Source of the DNA: Paenibacillus tritici
Lineage (GTDB): Bacteria > Bacillota > Bacilli > Paenibacillales > Paenibacillaceae
Length of the DNA stretch: 64,000 nt
Assembly (NCBI RefSeq): GCF_013204885.1
Contig: NZ_JABMKX010000002.1
Span: 62,001 to 126,000 of the forward strand
Direction of reading: 5' to 3'
Numbering within the stretch: the first letter of the stretch is position 1; the number at the start of each line of letters is the position of its first letter. The position numbers and the translations under genes were made by a program. The notes under the pieces were generated by a model, which saw nothing but the letters and a program-made list of their open reading frames with translations, did no database searches and had not been told where the DNA came from. Positions 1 through 8,219 of the stretch are shown here, in pieces.

Positions 1-651
1 ATACATCTCCCAGGCGATCAGGTTGTTGGCCCGGTTCCACACTGCCGGATGCGTAATCTCATGACTGGAGGGTGTAAGATTGCGGTCGTCCAGCATCGGG
101 TACAGCGGAAGCTGGAAGCAGAGGGAAGGACCTCCCTTATCCCTGGCCATCAGTGCCAGGGCAGCAGCCAGTCCCCCGCCGGCACTCGCTCCGCCGACTG
201 CTATCCGGGAAGCATCAATATGAAGATCATTTGCGGCACCCGCCAGCCACACTAACGCCGCATAGCTGTCTTCTATGGCTGCCGGGAACGGATGCTCGGG
301 GGCGAGACGGTAGTCGGGCGATACAACGACACAGTTGACCGTCTCTACGAAGCTCTCACATAACGCATCATCCCCGCCGGGATGACCCAGAATGTAGCCT
401 CCGCCATGGGTCCAGAGCAGAGCGGGCAGCGCATGTTGTGCCTTTCTCTGTGCCGGTTCGTAGATTCTGACCTGCATCTGATGGCCACCGGCAACGGTCA
501 GAACCCGTTCTGTAATGCGGACGCGCTCAGAATTCACGGCAGGCACTGGAATGTTATTTCTGGCGGCAGCCAGATCCTCCGGCAGATGAAACGGCGGCAA
601 TTCGGCAATCCCCTGTTGTAATTCCGGGGCTACCCGGTGAATGAACTCCAT
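1..651 (-). CDS. HSL-family alpha/beta hydrolase (esterase/lipase), 3' end outside window
   Basis: The reading frame is open from an ATG at 651 to the left window edge (217 codons), so the C-terminus is missing. It shows the hormone-sensitive-lipase signature: an oxyanion-hole HGGGY motif preceded by LLWT, then SPDYRLAPEHPFPA, and the nucleophile elbow GGASAGG. The catalytic Asp and His would lie beyond the edge. No signal peptide is visible, so it is probably cytoplasmic and hydrolyses short acyl or aryl esters. It is transcribed in the same direction as the LacI gene that ends upstream of it at 705. An acetyl-xylan or feruloyl esterase role would fit the sugar-uptake context, but that is inference. 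Confidence 0.85.
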   Translation of the reverse strand, partial: MEFIHRVAPELQQGIAELPPFHLPEDLAAARNNIPVPAVNSERVRITERVLTVAGGHQMQVRIYEPAQRKAQHALPALLWTHGGGYILGHPGGDDALCESFVETVNCVVVSPDYRLAPEHPFPAAIEDSYAALVWLAGAANDLHIDASRIAVGGASAGGGLAAALALMARDKGGPSLCFQLPLYPMLDDRNLTPSSHEITHPAVWNRANNLIAWEMY

Positions 652-704
652 CTATGTTTCCTCCATTATTGTTCGTATGTGAATGAATCTTAGGTTCTTC
701 AAGC

Positions 705-1679
705 TCAAGTAGTTCTCTTCTCCGCTAGCCGGACCGGAAGAATCGTCTCCAGCGGGACCTGCTCCCCGGCAATCTGCTGAAGCAGATACTGCACCGCCAA
801 TTCGCCCATCTTCTTGATCGGCTGGACGATGGTCGTCAGATCCTCAGCATCACCGGCCGCAATTCCATCATAGCCTATCACCTTCACTTGCTCAGGTACC
901 GTTCTGCCGAGCCTGCGGCATTGCTTGAGCACCTGCAGCGCCAGCATATCACTGCTCGCAAATACACCGTCGAGCTCAGGACATTCCTGAAATAAGCCGC
1001 TTACCAGCTTCTCATACTCCTTATACTTGAACCCGTTCAGATCGGTTTGTTTCACGATGAACTGGACATCTCGTCCGCTGACCTGCTCCAGGAAGGCCTC
1101 ATGCCTCTGTTTAGCCAGAAGACTTAGCCGCAAATTCCCACTGAGATAGGCTATATTCCGGCATTTTTTCCGCAGCAGTAAGCGGGTAGCCAGTACACCT
1201 CCCTGATAATTATCAGAGGCAATGAACGGAATCGACTTCGAGATCTGCCGGTCCAAGGAGACCAGCGGCAGGTTGATCGACTTATAATCGTTCACGCTCA
1301 TCGTATGGCTGCCCATGATGATTCCATCGACCCGGCTGGCTCTCAGCAGATCAATATATTCTTTCTCCTTCTTCTTGTGGTGCAGGGAATTGCACAGCAT
1401 GAGCTTGTACCCGTGCTCGTAGGCATAAGCCTCAATATGCTTGGTGACCTCTCCGAAGAACGGATGGGAAATATCCGGGAGGATGAGACCTATAATATTG
1501 GATTTTTTGCGCAGCAGGGAGCGTGCCACCTCACTCGGATGGTAGTTCAGCTCCTCCATGGCATCGTTCACTTTTTGCTTCAGGCTGTCACTCAGATATC
1601 CGCGGTTGTTGAGCACACGGGATACGGTTGTGACGGAGACGCCCACCTTCTCTGCAATATCTTTGATCGTTACAGCCAT
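705..1679 (-). CDS. LacI-family transcriptional regulator (324 aa)
   Basis: The N-terminal helix-turn-helix is typical of LacI (IKDIAEKVGVSVTTVSRVLNNRGYLS, residues 4-29), followed by the hinge and a periplasmic-binding-like sugar domain with IIGLILPDISHPFF and a C-terminal VIGYDG segment. GGAGGAGGG stands just before the ATG. A near-palindromic operator with an AACCGGTT core lies at 1741-1758, about 60 bp upstream of the start, so autoregulation is likely. The same operator type occurs twice in front of the sugar-binding-protein gene at 6253, making this gene or its paralogue at 1822-2811 the candidate regulator of that importer. The two LacI proteins are clearly related in their DNA-binding regions, which suggests duplication. 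Confidence 0.93.
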   Translation of the reverse strand: MAVTIKDIAEKVGVSVTTVSRVLNNRGYLSDSLKQKVNDAMEELNYHPSEVARSLLRKKSNIIGLILPDISHPFFGEVTKHIEAYAYEHGYKLMLCNSLHHKKKEKEYIDLLRASRVDGIIMGSHTMSVNDYKSINLPLVSLDRQISKSIPFIASDNYQGGVLATRLLLRKKCRNIAYLSGNLRLSLLAKQRHEAFLEQVSGRDVQFIVKQTDLNGFKYKEYEKLVSGLFQECPELDGVFASSDMLALQVLKQCRRLGRTVPEQVKVIGYDGIAAGDAEDLTTIVQPIKKMGELAVQYLLQQIAGEQVPLETILPVRLAEKRTT

Positions 1680-1740
1680 CCGTACCCTCCTCCCCGGGGA
1701 ATCAGCTCTCCTCCTTCGTTCAGGGAACGGGAGAGACCTT

Positions 1741-1758
1741 ATATCAACCGGTTAATAT
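1741..1758. promoter_or_regulatory. Candidate LacI operator (AACCGGTT core)
   Basis: ATATCAACCGGTTAATAT is an 18 bp palindrome with one mismatched pair. It lies between the two LacI genes, upstream of the first (start 1679). The same core and extent recur at 6311-6328. Confidence 0.6.
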
Positions 1759-1765
1759 ATAAGTG

Positions 1766-1809
1766 TAAAACGGGTTCGCCGTCCTTATGAGGACGGTATC
1801 CGTTTCGGC
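1766..1809. repeat. Short intergenic palindromic element, copy 1
   Basis: An imperfect palindrome whose inner stem is GCCGTCCT/AGGACGGT with outer AAACGG and CCGTTT arms. A near-identical element lies at 28043-28086 in another intergenic space. It could act as a terminator for the LacI gene that starts at 1679 or belong to a REP-like family; there is no clear T-run after the stem. Confidence 0.6.
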
Positions 1810-1821
1810 CGAAGCTGTGTT

Positions 1822-2811
1822 CTATGTCGTCCCCCGTTCCACCACTGTCACGGGAAACGTGTTCACCATCGCAACGGTTTCACCTTCTATCTGCTGAACC
1901 GCCAGCTTAATAATAGCTTCGCTCATCTCCTGAACCGGCTGCCGGATCGTGCTTAGACGCGGTGAGATCAGCAAGGCGATCTGTACATCATCGTAACCTA
2001 CGATTCGGACCTGCGAGGGAATATGCTTGCCCAGCAGGTTGCAGGCATGAATCACATCGGCGGCAATCACATCACTGCTGGCAAAAACACCGTCGATCTC
2101 AGGATGCTCCTGCAAATAGGCGGTAATGCCGGTATTGCTTCCGGTGTAATTGCCCCCTTCAGCATCAAGCTGCAAATGCAGCGGCTGCAGTCCTGATCGC
2201 TCCATCTCCGCTTCATACCCTTCCCTTCTCTGGACCGCCAGCATCAGATGATGCTGGGGACCGTCAATCCCCCGGTAAATATAGACCGGATGAAGGCAGC
2301 CCTTGCCGATTAATAACCGGGCAGCAAGTCTGCCGCCCTCCAGATTATTGGAGGTGACCACAGGAATCTCCTCCGAGATGATACGGTCGAAGGAGACCAC
2401 CGGCAGATCCAGGTTCAGATAATGCTGGACATCCAGCACCGCACTGCCCATGATGATGGCATCAACCTGATTTTTTTTGAGCATCTCGATATATTCCACT
2501 TCCTTGGCTACGTTACGGTTAGAATTGCACAGCAATAGCTTGTAGCCCTTAAGATCCGCGTAATATTCCAGATAGGAGGTTAGCTCGGCAAAAAAAGGAT
2601 GCGAGATCGTCGGAATGATCAGCCCGATCATATTGGATTTTTTGCGGAACAGGGCCCGGGCCATTTCATTCGGCTGATAATTCATTTCCTTCATCACCCG
2701 GTAGACCTTCTCCTTCGTCTTCTCACTGATATATCCTCTATTATTAAGCACTCTGGAGACGGTATTGACAGACAGGCCTGCTTGCTTGGCTACGTCTCTT
2801 AGATTCGGCAT
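1822..2811 (-). CDS. LacI-family transcriptional regulator (329 aa)
   Basis: The helix-turn-helix reads LRDVAKQAGLSVNTVSRVLNNRGYIS, followed by the usual ligand-binding domain (MIGLIIPTISHPFF, then a VGYDDVQIA segment near the C-terminus). I placed the start at the ATG at 2811 because AAGGTGG sits five bases before it and the protein then begins MPNLRDVAKQ as family members do; the open frame extends nine codons further upstream without a better ribosome site. It is a paralogue of the regulator at 705-1679. The ABC importer at 3095-6253 is the probable target. The effector sugar is unknown. Confidence 0.92.
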   Translation of the reverse strand: MPNLRDVAKQAGLSVNTVSRVLNNRGYISEKTKEKVYRVMKEMNYQPNEMARALFRKKSNMIGLIIPTISHPFFAELTSYLEYYADLKGYKLLLCNSNRNVAKEVEYIEMLKKNQVDAIIMGSAVLDVQHYLNLDLPVVSFDRIISEEIPVVTSNNLEGGRLAARLLIGKGCLHPVYIYRGIDGPQHHLMLAVQRREGYEAEMERSGLQPLHLQLDAEGGNYTGSNTGITAYLQEHPEIDGVFASSDVIAADVIHACNLLGKHIPSQVRIVGYDDVQIALLISPRLSTIRQPVQEMSEAIIKLAVQQIEGETVAMVNTFPVTVVERGTT

Positions 2812-2838
2812 AGAAACCACCTTGTTTTTTAGTTTCAA

Positions 2839-3094
2839 TTATAGATGAATTCTGCCTGCATTACAGCTACATCGTTCTATCAGATTCACTAAAGATTTGA
2901 ACTTGAAGCCTGGCCGTCACTGCGGTGAACATTTGGACTTCCGGCCGCTGTTGTCCCCAGATTTCTTGATTTATTCCGCTCTTCGCGGTGGAAATCCGGT
3001 GACAAAGGCGGTCGCTACCGCTCCTACAGTTCCAAATTTCCCCTCCGTTTCTTTTTGCTTTTGGTTAATTTCTTTAGTGCTTCTTGTATATCTC
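2839..3094. other. Intergenic segment without a credible gene
   Basis: The stretch between the importer's last gene and the LacI gene carries no convincing coding frame. It has short GC-rich inverted segments (GCGGTGG and GCTACCGC around 2985-3030) and reads like a non-coding repeat of the kind scattered in Paenibacillus genomes, but only this one copy is present here. Confidence 0.3.
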
Positions 3095-3922
3095 TTATTT
3101 CAGCGCACCTTCCGTAATCCCCTTGATGATCTGCTTCTGCAGGAACAGGTAGATGACCAGCACGGGGATAATCGTCATGATCAGCCCGGCCATCAGCGGG
3201 GCATAGTCCACCGAATAGGAGGAGAAGAACGTGTAAGTCGAGAGCGGAAGCGTCTTCTGGTCCGGCGACAGCAGCACGAGACTGGGCAGAAGATAGTCAT
3301 TCCAAATCCAGAGCACATCGAGCACCAGCAGCGTTACGAATACCGGCTTCAGCAAGGGGAGCACAATGCTGAAAAAGGTCCGCAGTGTGCTGCTGCCTTC
3401 GATAAAGGCCGATTCCTCCAGCTCATAAGGTATTCCTTTGATAAAACCATGGAAGGTGAAGACGCCAAATGGAACCCCGAAGCCCAAATACATAAACAGC
3501 AGCGTCAGCTTGGTATTGAGCAGCCCCATATTCCCGTACAGCATAACCATTGGAATCATGAGTACCTGAAAAGGAAGCGCCATAGAGGCCAGCATGAGGA
3601 AGAACAGGATGGCGTTCACCTTCCATTTGTAACGTACGAATAAATACCCGGTCATGGCCGAGAAGATAATAATGACAAATACCGAAATCCCTGTAATGAT
3701 CAATGAATTCATGAAGCCCTGCATGAAGTCCATATTCTCAAAGGCGCTGGCATAGTTCTTGAAATTTATCGTTGTCGGCAGGGACAAAGGACTCTCGAAG
3801 AATTGCTGGGTGGTCTTGAAGGAGTTCATAATAATCAGCAGGAACGGCGTTAAAAAGGCGAGCAGCAACAGGTATAAAGATCCTGTCTTGAGCCCGGATA
3901 GGATACGCTGGTTACCCTTCAT
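3095..3922 (-). CDS. ABC sugar importer permease, MalG type (275 aa)
   Basis: A multi-spanning CUT1 permease with six hydrophobic segments. The EAA-type loop that docks the ATPase is visible (ELEESAFIEGSSTLRTFFSIVLPLLKP), and the protein ends LQKQIIKGITEGALK, typical of MalG/LacG-like subunits. Its ATG overlaps the stop of the upstream permease by one base (TAATG), so the two are translationally coupled. With the MalF-type subunit and the binding protein at 4889-6253 it forms an oligosaccharide importer. No ATPase gene lies nearby; the shared MsmX-like ATPase normally serves such systems in Bacillales. Confidence 0.95.
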   Translation of the reverse strand: MKGNQRILSGLKTGSLYLLLLAFLTPFLLIIMNSFKTTQQFFESPLSLPTTINFKNYASAFENMDFMQGFMNSLIITGISVFVIIIFSAMTGYLFVRYKWKVNAILFFLMLASMALPFQVLMIPMVMLYGNMGLLNTKLTLLFMYLGFGVPFGVFTFHGFIKGIPYELEESAFIEGSSTLRTFFSIVLPLLKPVFVTLLVLDVLWIWNDYLLPSLVLLSPDQKTLPLSTYTFFSSYSVDYAPLMAGLIMTIIPVLVIYLFLQKQIIKGITEGALK

Positions 3923-4803
3923 TAAGATTCCACCTCCAGTTTCTTGAGCAGGTAGGACTGAGTCAAGGCTATGATAGCTACGACGGCAAACAAGACCACG
4001 GCTTCTGCCTGGCCGACGCCGTATTGATTGGACAGAAAGGCTTTTTGCACGATATGGTAGGTGGCAAGCTCGGTCGAATTGAACGGCCCGCCTTTGGTCA
4101 AGGCAAGGTTGATATCATACGTAAGGAACGAACGGGACAGTGAAATGAAGATACAGATAACGATCGCAGGAACCGTAAGCGGCAGAATGATTCTGCGGAT
4201 TACCGCATACCGGCCTGCGCCGTCGATACTGGCGGCCTCCAGAACATCACCCGGCACGCCGGTGAAGCCGGCAATGTAAATGATCATCAGATATCCAACG
4301 AGCTGCCAGGCTGTCGCAATGATCAGGGCCCAGAAGGCGGTCCCTGTGTCTGTAAGCCAGGAGGTCTGGAACAGATCCCACCCGTACTTATTGCCCAGGT
4401 AAGGCAACACCTGTGAGAACAAGGTCTGCCATAGATATCCGAGGACGATCCCGCCGACCAGATTGGGCGTGAAGAAGCCGGTGCGCAGCCACTGCTCCCC
4501 CTTCCCTCCCCGGGTCAGTGCCAGCGCAATGAAGAAGGCGAACACATTGGCAATCACCACGGTAAACAATACATACTTAAGCGTGAACCACAATTGGCTG
4601 AGGAAGACTTTATCGCGGAACACTTCCAGATAGTTCCCGAAGCCGATTAGGCTGCTGTCGCCAGTACGGACATCCCAATTCGTAAAGGTCAAATATAAGC
4701 CGACGATGAACGGTATGATCACAACGGCGGTAAAGGCAAAGATCGAAGGACCTCCGAAGACTAAGAAGGTTCCCGTGTTCTTCAGTGATAACTTTTTGTT
4801 CAT
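3922..4803 (-). CDS. ABC sugar importer permease, MalF type (293 aa)
   Basis: The first permease of the importer: an N-terminal membrane segment, then the binding-protein-dependent transport domain with the EAA loop (GDVLEAASIDGAGRYAVIRRIILP) and a C-terminal hydrophobic helix. The start ATG has AAAGGGGG upstream. It lies behind the binding protein with an 85 bp gap containing a strong hairpin at 4829-4860, an arrangement that commonly keeps binding-protein levels above permease levels. Substrate is unknown. Confidence 0.95.
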   Translation of the reverse strand: MNKKLSLKNTGTFLVFGGPSIFAFTAVVIIPFIVGLYLTFTNWDVRTGDSSLIGFGNYLEVFRDKVFLSQLWFTLKYVLFTVVIANVFAFFIALALTRGGKGEQWLRTGFFTPNLVGGIVLGYLWQTLFSQVLPYLGNKYGWDLFQTSWLTDTGTAFWALIIATAWQLVGYLMIIYIAGFTGVPGDVLEAASIDGAGRYAVIRRIILPLTVPAIVICIFISLSRSFLTYDINLALTKGGPFNSTELATYHIVQKAFLSNQYGVGQAEAVVLFAVVAIIALTQSYLLKKLEVES

Positions 4804-4828
4804 AGTGCTGCCCCCTTTCCTTCATAAA

Positions 4829-4860
4829 AGATGGGCTGGGGCGCCGCCCCAGTCCCATCC
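4829..4860 (-). terminator. Intercistronic stem-loop between binding protein and permease
   Basis: On the minus strand GATGGGACTGGGGC pairs with GCCCCAGCCCATC and is followed by TTTT. It probably acts as a partial terminator or an mRNA-stabilising hairpin that lowers permease expression relative to the binding protein. Confidence 0.7.
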
Positions 4861-4888
4861 AGTCTTTTATCCTAAACCAGCAGCCTCT

Positions 4889-6253
4889 TTATTTCCCCGC
4901 ATACGATTTCCAGTAATCCTGAACCTCCTGCGCCAGTCCCTGGCGGTCAATATTACCTACCAGATACTTCTGCATCGCAGCGCCGGTCTTGGCCCAGTAA
5001 TCCTGCGGCAAGTAGTTAATCACACCGATATTGATGATGTTCCCTTGCTCTACGTATTTGCTGACGGCATTAGACATGATGTTGGTGCTCTGTGCCTTAA
5101 GATCCTTGTATGGCATGGACAGCCCCATATCGGTAATAATGGCCTTTTGCCCGTCCTCGCTGGTTACCATCCATTCGATGAACGCTTTGGCCGCTTCCTG
5201 CTGCTCCGGTGTGGACTTCGAGTCATCAATGGCGAATAGCTTAGGTTCGCTGTAAGCTACTTGAGCGTTGCCGAAGTCATCCGGGTTATTGCTGATTGGC
5301 AGCGGAAGGATACCGAAGTCTTCGTCGCGTCCTTCGAGCGGTCCAATGACCGCCCAGCTCCAGTCACCCATGAAGTAGAAGGCCGCATCCCCTTTGGCAA
5401 AATCAGCACTGTCCCGGTTATAATCGGATACCAGCGGATCACTCTTACGGGCGTTGTACGTCTTCAGCAAGTCGAAGGTATCCATCAGACCGGTAAATTG
5501 CGGATTCTCGGTCAGATTGACCTGCCCGTTCTTCAGCTCTTCCACGAATTTACGGTTGTCCTCCACCTTCTGCGATTGTAAGGAATAGGCCAATCCCAGA
5601 TAGTGGGCACCCAGCGACCAGTCTGCCCCGTGGACCATCACCGGTGCCTTGCCTGCCGCTTCGATCTTCTTGAAGACCGCTTCCAAATCGTCACGGGTCT
5701 TCACTGATGCCGGATCAAAGGCACCACCGATGCCCTCCTCTACCGCACGTTTGTTGTACAGCAGGCCGTAGCCCTGGGCCGTCCATGGAATACCCAGGAA
5801 TTGTCCGTCCAGTAACGCTCCTTCAATGGCTCCCGGATTCGTCAGCGCTTCATACTTCGCCTTATCCGGCTCCAAATTCAGAAAATCGTCCTTATATTGA
5901 AGTATCGTTCCTGCATCAAGATTCACAATCGTTGCCGGATTACCGGAAGCCAGCAGGGATTGGAACTTCTCAAGCTGCGCTCCTCCGATCGGCGTAGGAA
6001 TCAGTTCAATGGTTACCTGCGGATTCAGCTCGTGATACTTCTTAAACAGCTCCTCGAACACTGTGTTAACTTCAGCAGAGGTATTGAAGAACGTGAGCTT
6101 AACGTCTTTGGCGGCTGGCTGTGTCTGTGTCTGTGCTCCGCCCTCTTCCCCTTTGACGGCGCTGGTTGCTGAATTCCCCTTGGAACAACCGGCGAGTAGC
6201 CCTAGTACCACTGTTAGACTCATAGCGCAGCTTACAATCTTTCTTAATTTCAA
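4889..6253 (-). CDS. Extracellular sugar-binding lipoprotein of an ABC importer (454 aa)
   Basis: A family-1 solute-binding protein with a lipoprotein signal (LRKIVSCAMSLTVVLGLLAGCS, lipid-modified Cys at about residue 23), then a Gln/Thr-rich spacer and the two-lobed binding domain (LTFFNTSAEVNTVFEELFKKY; IPWTAQGYGLLYNKRAVEE; FYFMGDWSW). Translation starts at TTG, with AAGGGGG seven bases upstream; no ATG lies nearby. It is anchored outside the membrane and hands sugar to the two permeases downstream. Two tandem LacI-type operators lie 58-97 bp before the start, so the gene is probably repressed by one of the LacI proteins at 705-2811. Confidence 0.94.
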   Translation of the reverse strand: MKLRKIVSCAMSLTVVLGLLAGCSKGNSATSAVKGEEGGAQTQTQPAAKDVKLTFFNTSAEVNTVFEELFKKYHELNPQVTIELIPTPIGGAQLEKFQSLLASGNPATIVNLDAGTILQYKDDFLNLEPDKAKYEALTNPGAIEGALLDGQFLGIPWTAQGYGLLYNKRAVEEGIGGAFDPASVKTRDDLEAVFKKIEAAGKAPVMVHGADWSLGAHYLGLAYSLQSQKVEDNRKFVEELKNGQVNLTENPQFTGLMDTFDLLKTYNARKSDPLVSDYNRDSADFAKGDAAFYFMGDWSWAVIGPLEGRDEDFGILPLPISNNPDDFGNAQVAYSEPKLFAIDDSKSTPEQQEAAKAFIEWMVTSEDGQKAIITDMGLSMPYKDLKAQSTNIMSNAVSKYVEQGNIINIGVINYLPQDYWAKTGAAMQKYLVGNIDRQGLAQEVQDYWKSYAGK

Positions 6254-6310
6254 ATGAATTCCCCCTTACCAAGAATGGTTTGAATGCGCATACATTTCGG
6301 ATGCATTTTT

Positions 6311-6350
6311 ATGATAACCGGTTAACATATTTATGTCAATCGGTTATCAT
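6311..6350. promoter_or_regulatory. Two tandem LacI-type operators before the sugar importer
   Basis: ATGATAACCGGTTAACAT (6311-6328) is an 18 bp palindrome with one mismatched pair; ATGTCAATCGGTTATCAT (6333-6350) is a weaker copy 22 bp further on. The first matches the operator at 1741-1758. They sit just upstream of the binding-protein gene (start 6253). Confidence 0.65.
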
Positions 6351-6410
6351 ATTTAAATTTAATCTATTGAAAAGGATTACAAAATGGTGTGGGCTGTGGT
6401 TTTTAAAAGA

Positions 6411-6433
6411 AAAAATCACCCCGCAGGGTGATT
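6411..6433 (-). terminator. Rho-independent terminator (minus strand)
   Basis: AATCACCC and GGGTGATT form a perfect 8 bp stem (6414-6421 with 6426-6433), followed on the minus strand by TTTTCTTTT. It lies just past the left copy of the 440 bp duplication and may be the original end of the response-regulator operon. Confidence 0.75.
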
Positions 6434-6492
6434 GATGTCAGGATTGGAACCGGGTTAGAGGCAGAGCGCGTACCTCCCCTGTAACAAATTAG

Positions 6493-6534
6493 GTTTAACA
6501 AGTAAGGGCTAACAAGTAAGGTTTAACAAGTAAG
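6493..6534. repeat. Three tandem 14 bp units
   Basis: GTTTAACAAGTAAG, GGCTAACAAGTAAG and GTTTAACAAGTAAG stand head to tail. The same triplet occurs in the right copy of the duplication near 7836-7877. Confidence 0.85.
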
Positions 6535-6535
6535 T

Positions 6536-6725
6536 CGAAAAACGTATCTTAATTCTCCCTTTTCTGATGAATAGACGTAAACAAGTGGAAAAACAGCATC
6601 TACCACTGTACGTTTTGGCTACTTGGGGGGAAATGGGAGAATTTAAGTGCTGTTTATCCATCTGTTGTTTTGACAACGTTCCATCGCTCATCAGTAAGTG
6701 ACGTTTATCCAACTGCTATTTTCGA
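6536..6725. repeat. Dispersed palindromic repeat family, copy A
   Basis: Contains nested inverted segments: GTGGAAAAACAGCATCT pairs with AAGTGCTGTTTATCCA, and CTTAATTCTCCC with GGGAGAATTTAAG. Related, more diverged copies lie inside the right duplication copy (about 7879-8068), at 15728-15919 and at 26371-26561. All end in ATCCAACT(G/A)CTATT-like sequence. No protein is encoded. Confidence 0.75.
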
Positions 6726-6850
6726 TTACTTTAGAATCCATTTATTCACATTGTTCTCAAGCTCGTTCTGCCCGACTTTGGTCGCCAAATTTTGACCCAT
6801 CCCGCTAGAAGTAGAACCGGCACCCGGTGAATTCAGGGGCATCAATACAA

Positions 6851-6886
6851 TCACAGCTTCCCCCGGTAATCCTGGGGAAGCTGTGA
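6851..6886. other. Perfect 13 bp inverted repeat at the duplication edge
   Basis: TCACAGCTTCCCC (6851-6863) and GGGGAAGCTGTGA (6874-6886) flank a 10 base loop. The left arm is the copied end of the response-regulator gene; the right arm is absent from the other copy, so the hairpin formed at the breakpoint. Confidence 0.7.
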
Positions 6887-7084
6887 GGTATGCTAATCTA
6901 TAGAGCCGTGATCAGAAGGGACTCACGTTCTAGCAATCACTTATTACCTAAACTAATAGGAAGAGAGTAAACCGAAAAGTAATGACTTAAAGCACGGTTT
7001 CTTCTAAATATGTAAAAATTATAAATAAAAAGTGATATTTCGGTAGTATGAATGGGTAATTTATGTTGGAGAAGGTGACTAAAG

Positions 7085-7660
7085 ATGAATAGAAAACATC
7101 TAATGGCGGTCTTCATAGGTTTGTTCATGCTTCTTGTGAGTGCTTGTCAAAAAGACAATCCTTACGATTCGCTGTTTCACCATGTGGAGGAGCACCGTAC
7201 TGTGTTTGCCATGACAAAGGATGAAGGGATTGCCGCTCTGGACTTGGTCGATTACGAGGATAAGAATAACACGATTACTCTGAATGAAGAACTCACGGCA
7301 GAAGATCAAAAGTACGGACAACGAATACGACTCGACAATAATCAATTGATTGAAGGTTATGAATTGGTGACACGATTGCCGAGATCGGAGATTGGATACC
7401 AGCAAGCCGGGAGAATTTTGGAGGCCTTCCTGGGACACTATAGCCCTTCTGAGGAAGAAAAAGAGAAGGTGCTTGATTCTATCCATGCTTTCCATGACAA
7501 GACTTTTTCTGTCAAGTCGGAGGTTAAGCTTGTGACTGAATCGTGGGAGAGTAATGATCAGGGTGTGAGCATGAGTATTCATTATAGATTGACCAACAGT
7601 CTGGCGAACGCCGAGGAGATATCTTTGGTATTACAATTTCTCCGCACAGCTTCTCCCTAA
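7085..7660 (+). CDS. Putative lipoprotein of unknown function (191 aa)
   Basis: A short signal peptide ends in the lipobox LVSACQ (Cys about residue 21), so the protein should be lipid-anchored on the outer face of the membrane. The remainder is soluble, acidic in its first half, and matches no family I recognise. The ATG is preceded by GGAGAAGGTG and the gene is followed by a clear terminator at 7688-7719, so it is a single-gene unit. It is one of few plus-strand genes in this part and lies between two copies of a 440 bp direct repeat, which suggests that it arrived together with, or caused, that duplication. Confidence 0.75.
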   Translation: MNRKHLMAVFIGLFMLLVSACQKDNPYDSLFHHVEEHRTVFAMTKDEGIAALDLVDYEDKNNTITLNEELTAEDQKYGQRIRLDNNQLIEGYELVTRLPRSEIGYQQAGRILEAFLGHYSPSEEEKEKVLDSIHAFHDKTFSVKSEVKLVTESWESNDQGVSMSIHYRLTNSLANAEEISLVLQFLRTASP

Positions 7661-7687
7661 ATGATTATGCGTCGTCCCCAGATCAAA

Positions 7688-7719
7688 GGTTTCGGCTCAT
7701 TCGAGCTGAAGCCTTTTTT
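7688..7719 (+). terminator. Rho-independent terminator of the lipoprotein gene
   Basis: GGTTTCGGCTC pairs with GAGCTGAAGCC (one G-T pair and one mismatch) and is followed directly by TTTTTT. Confidence 0.85.
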
Positions 7720-7779
7720 GTTATACAGGATATTATAATATCTGTTTAGTGTGGGTAAGGGGGTGGTGACCATACGGGT

Positions 7780-8219
7780 TGTCAGGACCGGAACCGAGTT
7801 AGAGGCAGAGCGCGTACCTCTCCTGTAACAAATTAGGTTTAACAAGTAAGGGCTAACAAGTAAGATTTAACAAGTAAGTCGAAAAACGTATCTTAATTCT
7901 CCCTTTTCTGATGAATAGACGGAAACAAGTGGACAAACAGCATCTACTATTGTGCGTTTTGGCTACTTGGGGTGAATTGGGAGAATTTAAGTGCTGTTTA
8001 TCCACCTGTTGTTTTGACAACGTTCCATCGCTCATCAGTAAGTGACGTTTATCCAACTGCTATTTGCCATTACTTTATAATCCATTTATTCAGATTGTTC
8101 TCTAGCTCGTTCTGCCCGACTTTGGTCGCCAAATTTGCCTATCCCTCTGCAAGTAGAACCGGCACCCGGTGAATTCAGGGGCATCAATACAATCACAGCT
8201 TCCCCCGGTAATCCTGGGG
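7780..8219. repeat. ~440 bp direct repeat, right copy
   Basis: Counterpart of 6436-6877. It overlaps the true 3' end of the response-regulator gene (8193-8219) and so is the ancestral copy. It also contains a copy of the dispersed palindromic repeat (about 7879-8068). Confidence 0.9.

Larger units (their letters stand above)
6436..6877. repeat. ~440 bp direct repeat, left copy
   Basis: It matches 7780-8219 closely over its whole length, with scattered substitutions and small indels. On the minus strand its right end carries the last codons of the response-regulator gene (QDYRGKL and stop), so this copy is a displaced duplicate of that gene's 3' end plus its downstream spacer. The 900 bp between the copies contain the lipoprotein gene at 7085-7660. 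Confidence 0.9.

Noticed and set aside
2897..3643. Long plus-strand open frame opposite the MalG-type permease
   Set aside because: Most of it is antisense to a gene with clear transporter motifs and a good ribosome site; the translation has no recognisable features.
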